Position numbers and translations under genes: made by a program. A stretch of 64,000 nt of DNA, taken from positions 558,001-622,000 of the forward strand of contig NZ_VFPL01000001.1 in the NCBI RefSeq assembly GCF_006716645.1. The letters are read 5' to 3'. The notes beneath the pieces were generated by a model. That model saw only the letters and a program-made list of their open reading frames with translations, was not told the origin of the DNA and made no database searches. Below, piece after piece: positions 50,176-58,371 of the stretch. Every line of letters begins with the position of its first letter. The stretch's first letter is position 1. Origin of the DNA: Arcticibacter tournemirensis (GTDB lineage Bacteria > Bacteroidota > Bacteroidia > Sphingobacteriales > Sphingobacteriaceae).

Positions 50176-51828
50176 ATGATTACAACTAAGGATATTTTTA
50201 GCTATGAACCTGATAAAAAATATGCAACCCCCGTTGCGTATTTCTCAATGGAGTTTGCCGTTGACCAGGCTTTAAAAATTTATAGTGGCGGTCTGGGATT
50301 CCTTGCCGGATCCCATTTGAGAAGCGCTTATGAATTGAAGCAAAATTTAATAGGAGTTGGGATCCTCTGGAAATTCGGATACTATGATCAGGTAAGGGAT
50401 ACTAACGGCACGATGAAAGCTGCTTTTATAGAGAAACACTATTCCTTCCTCGAAGATACAGGTATTAAGTTTACGATTCCGGTTCATGAATCACCGGTGC
50501 ATGTTAAAGTCTGGCTTTTGAAGCCTGATGTTTTCAGGTCGGCACCTCTTTTTCTGCTTAGTACTGATGTTCCCGAGAACGATGAAATTTCAAAGAGCAT
50601 TTGTCACCGCTTATATGATTCTAACGAAGCCACGCGTATTGCACAATCTATCCTGTTAGGAACAGGGGGAGCTAAATTGCTTGATATACTTGGTCGGGAT
50701 GATTCACTCTATCACATGAATGAAGGCCATTCGCTTTCTCTCAATTTTTACCTCTATTCTAAGTTCAAAAGTGTTGAGGAAGTTAAGAAACGTGTTGTTT
50801 TTACTACTCATACGCCCGAAGCTGCCGGTAATGAAGAACATGGGTATGCATTATTGCAGGAGATGTCCTTTTTTTATGGGCTTACCGAGGCTGAAGTTAA
50901 ATCAGTGTTAGGCCTCGACGGACCGGTATTGAACTATACGCTTGCAGCATTGAAGTTTGCCGGGAAAGCCAACGCGGTATCTAAGCTTCATGGTGACGTA
51001 TCGCGCGACATGTGGAAAGGTAACGAAGGCATCTGTGAAATCACTTCTATTACTAACGCTCAAAATACAGCTTATTGGACGGATCCCGCCTTTGAAAAGG
51101 CCCTTCGTTCAGGAAACGACCAGGGCATTGTTGCCCGGAAGAAGGAAATGAAGAAAGCCCTTTTCGAACTGGTTGCTGATCAATGCGGCAAGCTGTTTGA
51201 CGAGAATGTTATTACTATTGTGTGGGCGAGGAGGTTTGCTGCCTATAAGAGGGCTGACTTGCTGATGTATGACTGGGAACGATTTCTCAGACTCGTGGAA
51301 AATACAGAATACCCCGTTCAGGTAATTTGGGCAGGGAAACCTTATCCTCAGGACTATGGAGCGATTGATATGTTTAATAGCATTATTAAGCGGACTCAAC
51401 CTATTGCAAACTGCGCAGTGCTGACGGGATACGAGTTAAAGCTTTCGGCGTTACTGAAAAAGGGATCAGATATCTGGCTTAATAATCCAAAAATGTACAG
51501 GGAAGCCTCTGGCACCAGTGGGATGACAGCTGCCATGAACGGAAGTGTTAATCTGTCGATTCCAGACGGATGGATTCCTGAGTTTGCCAAAGATCTTGAA
51601 AACTGTTTTATTATTGAACCCGCGCCCGATCACTTGTCGACTGAAGAAAAAGATCGTATTGAAGCGCTTGATCTAATCGAGACTCTCGAAAATAAAGTGC
51701 TTCCAACTTACTATAAAGATCAGAATAAATGGCTTTCAATAGTTAAGAATGGAGCTGCAGATGTAGCCCCTGCTTTCGAATCCGGCCGTATGGCTCAGGA
51801 ATACTATGAGATAATGTACTCGAAATAA
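50176..51828 (+). CDS. GT35 alpha-glucan phosphorylase homologue without the PLP lysine
   Basis: A 550-residue protein of the short alpha-glucan phosphorylase family. Family landmarks are GGLGFLAGSHLRSAYEL, MNEGHSLSLN, FTTHTPEAAGNE, HGDVSRDMW, and the phosphate-contact segment ARRFAAYKRADL. The cofactor segment reads EASGTSGMTAAMNG: where phosphorylases have Lys binding PLP as a Schiff base (GNMK or SGMK), residue 451 is Thr (codon ACA). Glycogen degradation with PLP is therefore doubtful. glgA-glgC are in the same window but not adjacent. Two alternatives: noncovalent PLP use, or a glucan-binding/transferase protein. Confidence 0.9.
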   Translation: MITTKDIFSYEPDKKYATPVAYFSMEFAVDQALKIYSGGLGFLAGSHLRSAYELKQNLIGVGILWKFGYYDQVRDTNGTMKAAFIEKHYSFLEDTGIKFTIPVHESPVHVKVWLLKPDVFRSAPLFLLSTDVPENDEISKSICHRLYDSNEATRIAQSILLGTGGAKLLDILGRDDSLYHMNEGHSLSLNFYLYSKFKSVEEVKKRVVFTTHTPEAAGNEEHGYALLQEMSFFYGLTEAEVKSVLGLDGPVLNYTLAALKFAGKANAVSKLHGDVSRDMWKGNEGICEITSITNAQNTAYWTDPAFEKALRSGNDQGIVARKKEMKKALFELVADQCGKLFDENVITIVWARRFAAYKRADLLMYDWERFLRLVENTEYPVQVIWAGKPYPQDYGAIDMFNSIIKRTQPIANCAVLTGYELKLSALLKKGSDIWLNNPKMYREASGTSGMTAAMNGSVNLSIPDGWIPEFAKDLENCFIIEPAPDHLSTEEKDRIEALDLIETLENKVLPTYYKDQNKWLSIVKNGAADVAPAFESGRMAQEYYEIMYSK

Positions 51829-51862
51829 TGGACAGTTGACAATGGACAATTGAGAATTAAAA
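51828..51862. repeat. Heptanucleotide array (5 units, GGACAAT-type) at the GT35 stop codon
   Basis: Units: ATGGACA, GTTGACA, ATGGACA, ATTGAGA, ATTAAAA, starting on the last base of the stop codon. Same word as in the 19.1 kb array. Confidence 0.8.
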
Positions 51863-51876
51863 TAAAGAACAAAAGT

Positions 51877-51909
51877 AAAAGGCAAGCTGTTATTAAACGC
51901 TTGCCTTTT
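51877..51909. terminator. Bidirectional terminator between convergent GT35 and ThrE genes
   Basis: A perfect 11-bp stem (AAAAGGCAAGC with GCTTGCCTTTT) has an 11-nt loop and is flanked by the two facing heptad arrays. Confidence 0.88.
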
Positions 51910-51961
51910 GTCTTTCTTAGAGTATTTTAAACAGAGTCACTTAATACTAATGATTCCTTTC

Positions 51962-52038
51962 ATTATCCCTTATCATTCTTCCACTATCCGTTACCAACTC
52001 TCAATTGTCCACTGTCAATTGTCCTTTGTCAATTTCTC
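51962..52038. repeat. Heptanucleotide array (11 units, ATTGTCC-type) running into the thrE stop
   Basis: Units include ATTATCC, CTTATCA, ACTATCC, ACTCTCA, ATTGTCC, ACTGTCA, ATTGTCC, TTTGTCA. On the minus strand these read GGACAAT and TGACAGT, sense with the minus-strand gene, whose stop codon (52029-52031) lies inside the array. Confidence 0.82.
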
Positions 52039-52520
52039 CTTCTGAATTTCAGGTCTTTTGCAGATTCTTTACGGGTAATAAGCATTGGTATCGCAACGCC
52101 CCCAGCAAGACACATCAGGATAAACATCACTTTTAGTCCATAATTAACTGTTTCGGCAAGGACCTGATTATAAGTTTCGGGCTGTATTTCTCCCGCTAGT
52201 TTAGTCAAGCCAATGATCATACGGTACGCAAGTATGCCTGGAATCATTGGAATAACAGAAGGAATTGCTAAGACAGGCGGAGGTGAATGTCTTTTGTGAG
52301 CAAAATAGATGCTTAGGAACCCAACAACTGTAGCTCCGTATAATGATCCGAAAACAATATTCGTCCCAAAATGCATAGTTAATACTTTGGTAAAACCGCC
52401 GGCAGCCCCCATAAGATAGATGGTAGGCAGGTTCTTTACCGGTACATTAAACAAAACGGCAAAACCTGTCGCTGCCAGGCCAAACCAAATACATTTCTCT
52501 AATAAAAGTAGCCACTCCAT
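52029..52520 (-). CDS. ThrE_2-type threonine/serine exporter subunit
   Basis: A 163-residue membrane protein with five predicted helices, matching ThrE_2/DUF3815 (PF12821): ATGFAVLFNVPVKNLPTIYLMGAAGGF near the start and PPPVLAIPSVIPMIPGILAYR (about residue 80-100) with the PGxxxY-type loop. In split exporters this small subunit works with the DUF1212 subunit, encoded 3 nt upstream, to export threonine and serine or a related metabolite across the inner membrane. A heptad array overlaps its stop codon. Confidence 0.9.
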   Translation of the reverse strand: MEWLLLLEKCIWFGLAATGFAVLFNVPVKNLPTIYLMGAAGGFTKVLTMHFGTNIVFGSLYGATVVGFLSIYFAHKRHSPPPVLAIPSVIPMIPGILAYRMIIGLTKLAGEIQPETYNQVLAETVNYGLKVMFILMCLAGGVAIPMLITRKESAKDLKFRRRN

Positions 52521-52523
52521 TTT

Positions 52524-53300
52524 CTAAAACTGATAAATAAACATAGATGTCAATAAACCTAACCCTATCGCAAAAGAGATAATAAGGCCATTCATTCCCC
52601 GCACAATTGCGTTCTGAAGGTTCCCTTCTATCATATCCGAGAAGGTGTTGATCAGAGGCACCCCCGGGATCAGGAACAATACAGATGTAGCAAAGGCTTG
52701 TTCATGGGTGTAACCCATTCCAAATTTAACGGCACCGCCTGCAATCAATGAAGCAGTAAATGCTCCGAAATAAATACACATATACAAATTGAAGCGTAAA
52801 CGGGTGGCTTCCTGGCGCACGAAGAGCCCGGCAAAAGTTGCGATAAAGACAGCGAGCATATCAAGCGCTTCACCTCCATTTACTCTGCAGAATGACGAAC
52901 CAGCCAGCCCAACTAAAATGAGCACTATCCACCTTTCATAATGAGGTAATGCTGTTAACTTTGCAAGTTGTTCATTGATTTGGTTTATAGTTAGTTTATC
53001 CTCTACAATCTCCCAGCTTAAGTGACTTATGCCCGATAATAGCGTAAAGTTTACCCCGTGAGGAGAGGAACGTTTTAAGCTATTAAAGAAATATTCATTG
53101 TTTTCGTCACTAAGCGTTAATAAAAGTGTCCGGTTATTGATAACAAACTCTGTATTATAGCCAAAAGAGTCAGAAATTCTGGTTATCGTATTTCTTGTTC
53201 TCCCTGTACTAGCTCCAGCACTCAATAGAAGAGCCCCAATGTGTAACAAGGTTGCTCCAAGCTCTTTAATCTCCGTGTTTTTGATACTTTCTGGTGTCAT
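52524..53300 (-). CDS. ThrE/DUF1212-type threonine/serine exporter subunit
   Basis: A 258-residue protein starting at the ATG at 53300 (MTPESIKNTEIKELG); a longer frame runs into the divergent region. The N-terminal soluble domain (about 10-120) has LLLSAGASTGRTRNTITRI, the hallmark of DUF1212 (PF06738), and about five helices follow, with SVLFLIPGVPLINTFSDMIEGN. It forms a two-component exporter with the ThrE_2 subunit, whose gene begins 3 nt after this stop. Confidence 0.92.
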   Translation of the reverse strand: MTPESIKNTEIKELGATLLHIGALLLSAGASTGRTRNTITRISDSFGYNTEFVINNRTLLLTLSDENNEYFFNSLKRSSPHGVNFTLLSGISHLSWEIVEDKLTINQINEQLAKLTALPHYERWIVLILVGLAGSSFCRVNGGEALDMLAVFIATFAGLFVRQEATRLRFNLYMCIYFGAFTASLIAGGAVKFGMGYTHEQAFATSVLFLIPGVPLINTFSDMIEGNLQNAIVRGMNGLIISFAIGLGLLTSMFIYQF

Positions 53301-53420
53301 AGAATTGACAATTTTTGAAACGCTGCAAAAATAGGAGTCTTTTCTTCTCCACACTTGATAAAGATCATATTTTATAGCAAAAAAAATACAATATTTTGTA
53401 GTTTAATTAAATGGTATAAA

Positions 53421-54659
53421 ATGCAGAACAGTAAAGTGGAATTGATGGCCCCTGCCGGATCGTTTGAATCGTTAATGGCGGCTATAAAAGCTGGGGCAGA
53501 TTCGGTGTATTTCGGCATTGAGCAACTCAACATGCGCGCACGGTCGAGCAATAATTTTACTATCGACGATCTGGCAAAAATCACTGCTATATGTAAAGAG
53601 CATAATATAAGGGCCTATCTCACCCTCAATACAATTTTATATGATCATGATATCAGCCTTATGCGGAGTATCATTGATGCTGCTAAGAAGCATGGGGTAG
53701 ATGCTGTGATAGCCACAGATTTTTCGGTACTTCATTACGCAAAGAAAGTAGGACTGAATGTCCATATTTCTACCCAGGCGAATATAACCAATATTGAAAC
53801 AGTGGAGTTCTTTGCCGACTATGCCGATGTAATGGTGATGGCCAGAGAGCTCAGCCTGATGCAAGTGGGCGCCATTACGCGCGAAATAAAGCGCAGGAAT
53901 ATAACCGGTCCGTCAGGTGAGCTTGTTCAAATAGAAGTATTTGCACACGGGGCCTTATGTATGGCTGTTTCGGGAAAGTGTTATATGAGCCTTCATTCTG
54001 ATTTCGCTTCGGCTAACCGGGGCGCTTGCATACAAAATTGTCGGCGCAGTTATATCGTAACCGACAAAGATCAGGGAGTAGAGTTCGAGATTGACAATGA
54101 GTATATCATGTCGGCCAAAGATCTGTGTACCATAGATTTCCTCGACAAGATGATGGATGCCGGTATAAAGGTGTTGAAGATTGAAGGCCGGGGGCGTAGT
54201 GCCGACTATGTTTATACCGTTATTAAATGCTATAAAGAGGCAATAGGAGCTTATTTTGACGGAACCTATACCAATGAAAGAATAGAGGAGTGGAAGACTC
54301 GCCTTTCTACTGTTTTTAATCGCGGTTTTTGGGATGGATATTATCTTGGCAGGAAGATGGGCGAGTGGAGCAACGTTTACGGCTCGAAAGCGACACGCAG
54401 AAAGGTATATCTGGGCAAGGGTGTTAAATATTTCGACAACGTAAGGATCGGTGAGTTCCGGATGGAGTCGCAATCACTCGACATTGGGGATGAAATATTG
54501 ATTACTGGTCCGACAACGGGAATCGTACAGACCACGGTGAGCGAGTTGAGGGTGAATGACCGCCCTACCGGACGGGTGAAGAAAGGCGACGTATTTTCTA
54601 TGTTGCTGGACGAGAAGGTCAGGCCTTCTGATAAGCTCTATAAATTGGTAGATGCCTGA
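53421..54659 (+). CDS. U32 family protein, TrhP (YegQ)-like tRNA hydroxylation factor
   Basis: A 412-residue U32 protein starting at the ATG at 53421 (MQNSKVELMAPAGSFESL); the earlier in-frame codon lies in a promoter-like AT-rich stretch. The TIM-barrel start, the IEVFAHGALCMAVSGKCYMS segment, then RGACIQNCRR supply four Cys in the U32 pattern, and a C-terminal beta domain (about 320-412) is present. Size and C-domain match TrhP/YegQ (5-hydroxyuridine at tRNA position 34) rather than UbiU, UbiV or RlhA. It overlaps a ferredoxin gene by 1 nt and then a YhbP homologue. Confidence 0.88.
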   Translation: MQNSKVELMAPAGSFESLMAAIKAGADSVYFGIEQLNMRARSSNNFTIDDLAKITAICKEHNIRAYLTLNTILYDHDISLMRSIIDAAKKHGVDAVIATDFSVLHYAKKVGLNVHISTQANITNIETVEFFADYADVMVMARELSLMQVGAITREIKRRNITGPSGELVQIEVFAHGALCMAVSGKCYMSLHSDFASANRGACIQNCRRSYIVTDKDQGVEFEIDNEYIMSAKDLCTIDFLDKMMDAGIKVLKIEGRGRSADYVYTVIKCYKEAIGAYFDGTYTNERIEEWKTRLSTVFNRGFWDGYYLGRKMGEWSNVYGSKATRRKVYLGKGVKYFDNVRIGEFRMESQSLDIGDEILITGPTTGIVQTTVSELRVNDRPTGRVKKGDVFSMLLDEKVRPSDKLYKLVDA

Positions 54660-54889
54660 TGGTTCGGATTACACAGCAGAGGCAGAAGTGCATAGGATGT
54701 AATGCCTGTGTAGAAGCTGCGAGTTACCGATGGCGTATTTCAAGAAAAGATGGTAAATGTACGCTGATTCAGGGAGTAGAAAAAAAAGGCTTCTATTCTG
54801 TTTTAGTCGGCGACGACGAATACGAAAGTAATAAGTCTGCTGCCATACATTGCCCCGTCAATATTATAAAAGTAGAAAAAGTAAAATGA
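54659..54889 (+). CDS. Small [4Fe-4S] ferredoxin
   Basis: A 76-residue ferredoxin. Cys ligands are CIGCNAC (CxxCxxC near residue 11-17) and the distal CP pair in AIHCPVNIIKVE near the end, enough for one cluster; the middle replaces the second cluster with a basic Trp/Arg-rich segment. The ATG shares a base with the U32 stop (TGATG), and its own stop overlaps the YhbP start (ATGA), so the three genes are translationally coupled. It probably gives electrons to the U32 partner. Confidence 0.9.
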   Translation: MVRITQQRQKCIGCNACVEAASYRWRISRKDGKCTLIQGVEKKGFYSVLVGDDEYESNKSAAIHCPVNIIKVEKVK

Positions 54890-55338
54890 CAGACGCCCCA
54901 ACAGAAATAATAAAAGTCGACAAGCGCATAGTAGCGTTTATCCAATCTCAATCAGTACTTACTATCGCTACCAGCGCCAATAATATGCCGTACTGCGCAA
55001 CTTGCTTTTATGCTTATAGCGAAAATGCCAATGCACTGGTTTTTAAGTCTTCACCCGAAACAACTCACATCGCTCAGGGTATTGAGAACGACTTTGTAGC
55101 AGGCTCTGTTCTGCCTGATAAACTGGTTACAGGCAAGGTAAAGGGTATTCAGTATTCCGGTATTCTGGTTAGGGTAGATGCTGCACTTCAGGATGATCTG
55201 CAAAAAGTTTATTATAAAAAGTATCCTTTTGCATTGGCTATGGGAGGAGAACTATGGGCGATCAAGCTTAATTGGATGAAGTTTACTGATAACACGTTGG
55301 GATTTGGTACAAAAGTGATTTGGGGAGAACGGGATTAG
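54886..55338 (+). CDS. YhbP/UPF0306 family protein (PNPOx-like fold)
   Basis: A 150-residue protein starting at the ATG at 54886. The C-terminal segment KFTDNTLGFGTKVIW is nearly identical to that of E. coli YhbP (KFTDNTLGFGKKMIW), and the whole chain has the split-barrel flavin-binding shape of PNPOx-like proteins (SVLTIATSANNMPYCATCFYAY). In E. coli yhbP lies next to the U32 genes yhbU and yhbV. Here it overlaps the ferredoxin gene by 4 nt, so the U32-YhbP link is conserved across phyla. Function: unknown, possibly a redox partner. A heptad array starts on its stop codon. Confidence 0.9.
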   Translation: MTDAPTEIIKVDKRIVAFIQSQSVLTIATSANNMPYCATCFYAYSENANALVFKSSPETTHIAQGIENDFVAGSVLPDKLVTGKVKGIQYSGILVRVDAALQDDLQKVYYKKYPFALAMGGELWAIKLNWMKFTDNTLGFGTKVIWGERD

Positions 55339-55470
55339 CCGTTAGCTGTCAGCGATCAGCAATCAACGATCAGCTGTCAGCAATCAGCCTTCAGTAATTA
55401 GCAATTAACAATCAGGCGTTAGCTGTCAGCCTTCAGCTGTCAAAAATCAGCCGGTAGTTGCCAACTATCA
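55338..55470. repeat. 19-unit heptanucleotide array (GCnnTCA) after the YhbP homologue
   Basis: Nineteen uninterrupted 7-nt units cover 133 nt, starting on the last base of the stop codon. Consensus GCNNTCA; exact units include GCTGTCA four times, GCAATCA twice and GCCTTCA twice. Position 7 is A in every unit and position 5 is nearly always T. No coding frame runs through it. It is followed by a bidirectional terminator and a shorter facing array. Confidence 0.9.
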
Positions 55471-55513
55471 ATTGCTGCCGATCCTTAAAAGGGTAATATT
55501 ATTCTAATGTAAA

Positions 55514-55541
55514 AAGGCGGCCTTTTTTAAAGGGCCGCCTT
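55514..55541. terminator. Bidirectional intrinsic terminator between YhbP and PDH E2 genes
   Basis: AAGGCGGCC pairs perfectly with GGCCGCCTT (9 bp, 10-nt loop), with flanking A and T tracts, between convergent gene ends. Confidence 0.9.
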
Positions 55542-55548
55542 ATATTTT

Positions 55549-55576
55549 TATTAGCTGACAGCTATTTGCTTTAAAC
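55549..55576. repeat. Short facing heptad array (4 units) at the PDH E2 stop
   Basis: Units: TATTAGC, TGACAGC, TATTTGC, TTTAAAC. On the minus strand the word is GCTGTCA, the same as in the large array on the other side of the terminator. It overlaps the E2 stop codon. Confidence 0.65.
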
Positions 55577-57262
55577 CAACAACCTTACAGGTTCTTCAAG
55601 CAGTTTTTTGAACGTCTGAAGGAATGCTGCACCCTGGGCTCCATCCACAACGCGGTGGTCGGCGCTTAAAGTAACTTTCATTACGTTGCCAGGAACGACT
55701 GCTCCGTTCTTTACAACCGGAACCTGCTGTATCCCACCGATAGCGAGAATACAAGAATCAGGAGGATTAATGATCGCCGTAAATTCGTCTACGCCGAACA
55801 TTCCCAGGTTAGATACTGTAAAGGTTGAACCTTCCCAATCAGCAGGCTGGAGTTTTTTATTCTTAGCCTTCTGCGCAAAGTCTTTTACTTCGGCAGAGAT
55901 ATGAGATAACGACTTTCCGTCGGCGAAGCGAACAACAGGCACTAACAAACCTTCGTCTACTGCAACCGCTACACCTATGTTGACATGTTCATTTACCCTG
56001 ATCTTATCATCTCTCCATGATGAATTAACACCCGGATGTTGTTTTAACGCTACGGCAACGGCTTTGATCACCATATCGTTAAATGATATTTTCACAGGAG
56101 CATATTCATTCATCTTCGTACGGGCAGCAATAGCGCTGTCCATATCGATACTCATGGTTACATAAATGTGAGGAGCCGTGAATAAGCTTTCCGAAAGCCT
56201 GCGCGCGATGGTCTTACGCATCTGTGTAACCGGCTTTTCAGTAAACTTCTCTTCGCCTATATACTGAGGGATAGAAACTGCCGGAGCTTCTTGTTTCGTT
56301 TCCTTCGGAGCGGCGCTTTCAGCAGCGGGAGCAGTTGCAGCTTTTGCAGCCGGGGTAAAGCTCTCAACATCTTTCTTTACAATGCGTCCGCCTTCGGCGC
56401 TTCCTTTCACCTGAGAAAGATCAATCCCTTTGTCTTTAGCGATCTTCTTAGCCAGTGGAGAAGCTTTTATACGAGCATCCGAATCCGCTGTACTTTGAGT
56501 AGCAGCAGCTTCAGCAGCTGGTTGAGCTGTTGTTGCCTGCGCATCTCCCTCTTTTTTATCTTCAGAGGTCGTTGGTGCCGGTGCACCGCCCTGAAGCAGA
56601 GGTTGAACATCTGTGCCTTCTTTACCAACAATAGCTATAATATCATTAACTTTTGCAGCTTGTCCTTTCTCTACGCCTATATAAAGTAATGTTCCCTCCG
56701 CATAAGCGGTTACCTCCATTGTTGCTTTGTCTGTTTCAACGTCGGCAAGAGTATCATCACTTTTAACCTGATCACCCACCTTTTTATGCCATTCGGCAAT
56801 TACGCCTTCAGTCATAGTATCACTAAGCAAAGGCATGCGGATAACGGTAGCTCCAATTGATTCAGGGTCTACTGCTCCTTTAGCCTCAACCTGAGCATCG
56901 GGAACTTTCGTTTCTGGTTTTTCAGTTGTTTCTGCTGTAGAGTTTGCGTCTTCTACTTTATCCGTTTTTCCTGATTCTTCTTTTGCGGAGCCAGCTCCAT
57001 CAAGAGCCGCTTTATAATCTTCGCCTTCCTCACCCAATACAGCAATAACAGAATCTACCGGAACGGTTGAACCTTCTTCTGCTCCTATATATAATATAGT
57101 TCCCTCCTGGTATGATTCAAAATCCATTGTTGCTTTGTCGGTTTCTATTTCAGCTACCAGATCTCCTGAGCTTACTTTATCACCGACCTTTTTGTGCCAT
57201 TTAGCGATAACCCCTTCGGTCATGGTATCGCTCATTTTAGGCATGCGAACTACTTCAGCCAT
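55571..57262 (-). CDS. Pyruvate dehydrogenase E2, dihydrolipoamide acetyltransferase
   Basis: A 563-residue E2 with two N-terminal lipoyl domains (lipoyl-Lys in EIETDKATMDF and in DVETDKATMEV), each followed by an Ala/Pro/Glu-rich linker, an E3-binding domain (about 265-300, ASPLAKKIAKDKGIDLSQVKG), and the catalytic core with HRVVDGAQGAAFLQ (HxxxDG). It transfers acetyl groups to CoA in the pyruvate dehydrogenase complex. The E1-alpha gene is 30 nt upstream in the same operon; E1-beta and E3 are not in the window. Confidence 0.95.
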   Translation of the reverse strand: MAEVVRMPKMSDTMTEGVIAKWHKKVGDKVSSGDLVAEIETDKATMDFESYQEGTILYIGAEEGSTVPVDSVIAVLGEEGEDYKAALDGAGSAKEESGKTDKVEDANSTAETTEKPETKVPDAQVEAKGAVDPESIGATVIRMPLLSDTMTEGVIAEWHKKVGDQVKSDDTLADVETDKATMEVTAYAEGTLLYIGVEKGQAAKVNDIIAIVGKEGTDVQPLLQGGAPAPTTSEDKKEGDAQATTAQPAAEAAATQSTADSDARIKASPLAKKIAKDKGIDLSQVKGSAEGGRIVKKDVESFTPAAKAATAPAAESAAPKETKQEAPAVSIPQYIGEEKFTEKPVTQMRKTIARRLSESLFTAPHIYVTMSIDMDSAIAARTKMNEYAPVKISFNDMVIKAVAVALKQHPGVNSSWRDDKIRVNEHVNIGVAVAVDEGLLVPVVRFADGKSLSHISAEVKDFAQKAKNKKLQPADWEGSTFTVSNLGMFGVDEFTAIINPPDSCILAIGGIQQVPVVKNGAVVPGNVMKVTLSADHRVVDGAQGAAFLQTFKKLLEEPVRLLV

Positions 57263-57292
57263 TTTGTATACGGTTTTTTGTCTGACAATTAT

Positions 57293-58288
57293 TTAGCTTC
57301 TTATAAAAGGATAATCTTCCTGGACATATACATCCTTATATAGTTCAGAAGGATCAGGCCATGGTGATTCCTCAGCAAACTTCACTGCTTCATCCACTAT
57401 AGCCTTCACTTTTTTGTCTATTTCTTCAAACCACTCATCGTCTGCGTAGCCATTTTGAACAATAGCATGTTTTACAACCCCTATTGGGTCCTTAGCTTTA
57501 TACCTTTCAAGCTCTTCTTTCGTGCGGTACTTGGCTGGATCCGACATAGAATGGCCCTTATAGCGGTAGGTACGTATTTCAAGAAAAGAAGGGCCTTCTC
57601 CTTTACGGGCACGCTCCACAGCTGCGTCCATTGCATTATGCACTGCAACCGGATCCATACCGTCAACAGGTTCCGACGGCATATCAAAGCCCAAACCTAT
57701 CTTATAGATATCCTGCATATTTGTGGTTCTGGCAACCGAAGTACCCATGGCGTAGCCATTATTTTCACAAACGAAAATGACAGGCAACTTCCAGATCATT
57801 GCCATGTTAAAGGTCTCATTTAACGACCCTTGTCTAACCGCACCATCACCCATGTAGCATACACAAACATTATCAGTACCCTGATATTTTTCGGCAAAGG
57901 CAATTCCTGCACCCAGAGGAATCTGTCCGCCCACAATACCATGACCGCCAAAGAACTTATGTTCCTTGCTGAACATGTGCATGGAGCCTCCCTTACCTTT
58001 TGAGCAGCCAGTGGCTTTTCCATATAACTCTGCCATCACTTCGTTGGGCGACATACCTTTTGCTATTGCATGAGCATGGTCGCGATAGGCAGTGATCATT
58101 GAATCTCCAGGTTTTAAAACTGAAATTGCACCAGCAACTACAGCCTCCTGGCCGATGTATAAATGGCAAAAACCTCTAATTTTCTGCTGTCCGTAAAGCT
58201 GTCCGGCTTTCTCTTCGAACTTACGCAACAACAACATAGAATCATACCATTGCAGGTAAGTATCTTTGGTAATTTCAACTGAACTCAT
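57293..58288 (-). CDS. pdhA: Pyruvate dehydrogenase E1, alpha subunit
   Basis: A 331-residue E1-alpha. The thiamine-diphosphate motif is GDGAVRQGSLNETFNMAMIW; the more common H in QGxxHEAFN is Asn here. The start (LQWYDSMLLLRKFEEKAGQLYGQQKIRGFCHLY) and the phosphorylation-loop-type segment YRYKGHSMSDPAKYRTKEE fit the E1-alpha of alpha2-beta2 PDH. It decarboxylates pyruvate with a beta subunit that must be encoded elsewhere. A TAGATTTG promoter word lies 26 nt upstream. Confidence 0.95.
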   Translation of the reverse strand: MSSVEITKDTYLQWYDSMLLLRKFEEKAGQLYGQQKIRGFCHLYIGQEAVVAGAISVLKPGDSMITAYRDHAHAIAKGMSPNEVMAELYGKATGCSKGKGGSMHMFSKEHKFFGGHGIVGGQIPLGAGIAFAEKYQGTDNVCVCYMGDGAVRQGSLNETFNMAMIWKLPVIFVCENNGYAMGTSVARTTNMQDIYKIGLGFDMPSEPVDGMDPVAVHNAMDAAVERARKGEGPSFLEIRTYRYKGHSMSDPAKYRTKEELERYKAKDPIGVVKHAIVQNGYADDEWFEEIDKKVKAIVDEAVKFAEESPWPDPSELYKDVYVQEDYPFIRS

Positions 58289-58314
58289 TTGTCAATAATG
58301 TGTTTTTGGGATGG

Positions 58315-58322
58315 CAAATCTA
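58315..58322 (-). promoter_or_regulatory. Putative -7 element (TAGATTTG) for pdhA
   Basis: Exact TAnnTTTG match on the minus strand, 26 nt before the pdhA start codon. Confidence 0.5.
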
Positions 58323-58371
58323 ACCATAACTTCCTAAAAAAAAGAAAATCACCAAGCTTTTGCGCCTGTAA

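Noticed and set aside
55338-55470. CRISPR-like periodic repeat
   Set aside because: Units are 7 nt, degenerate and without spacers; no cas gene is present. A tandem repeat explains it better.
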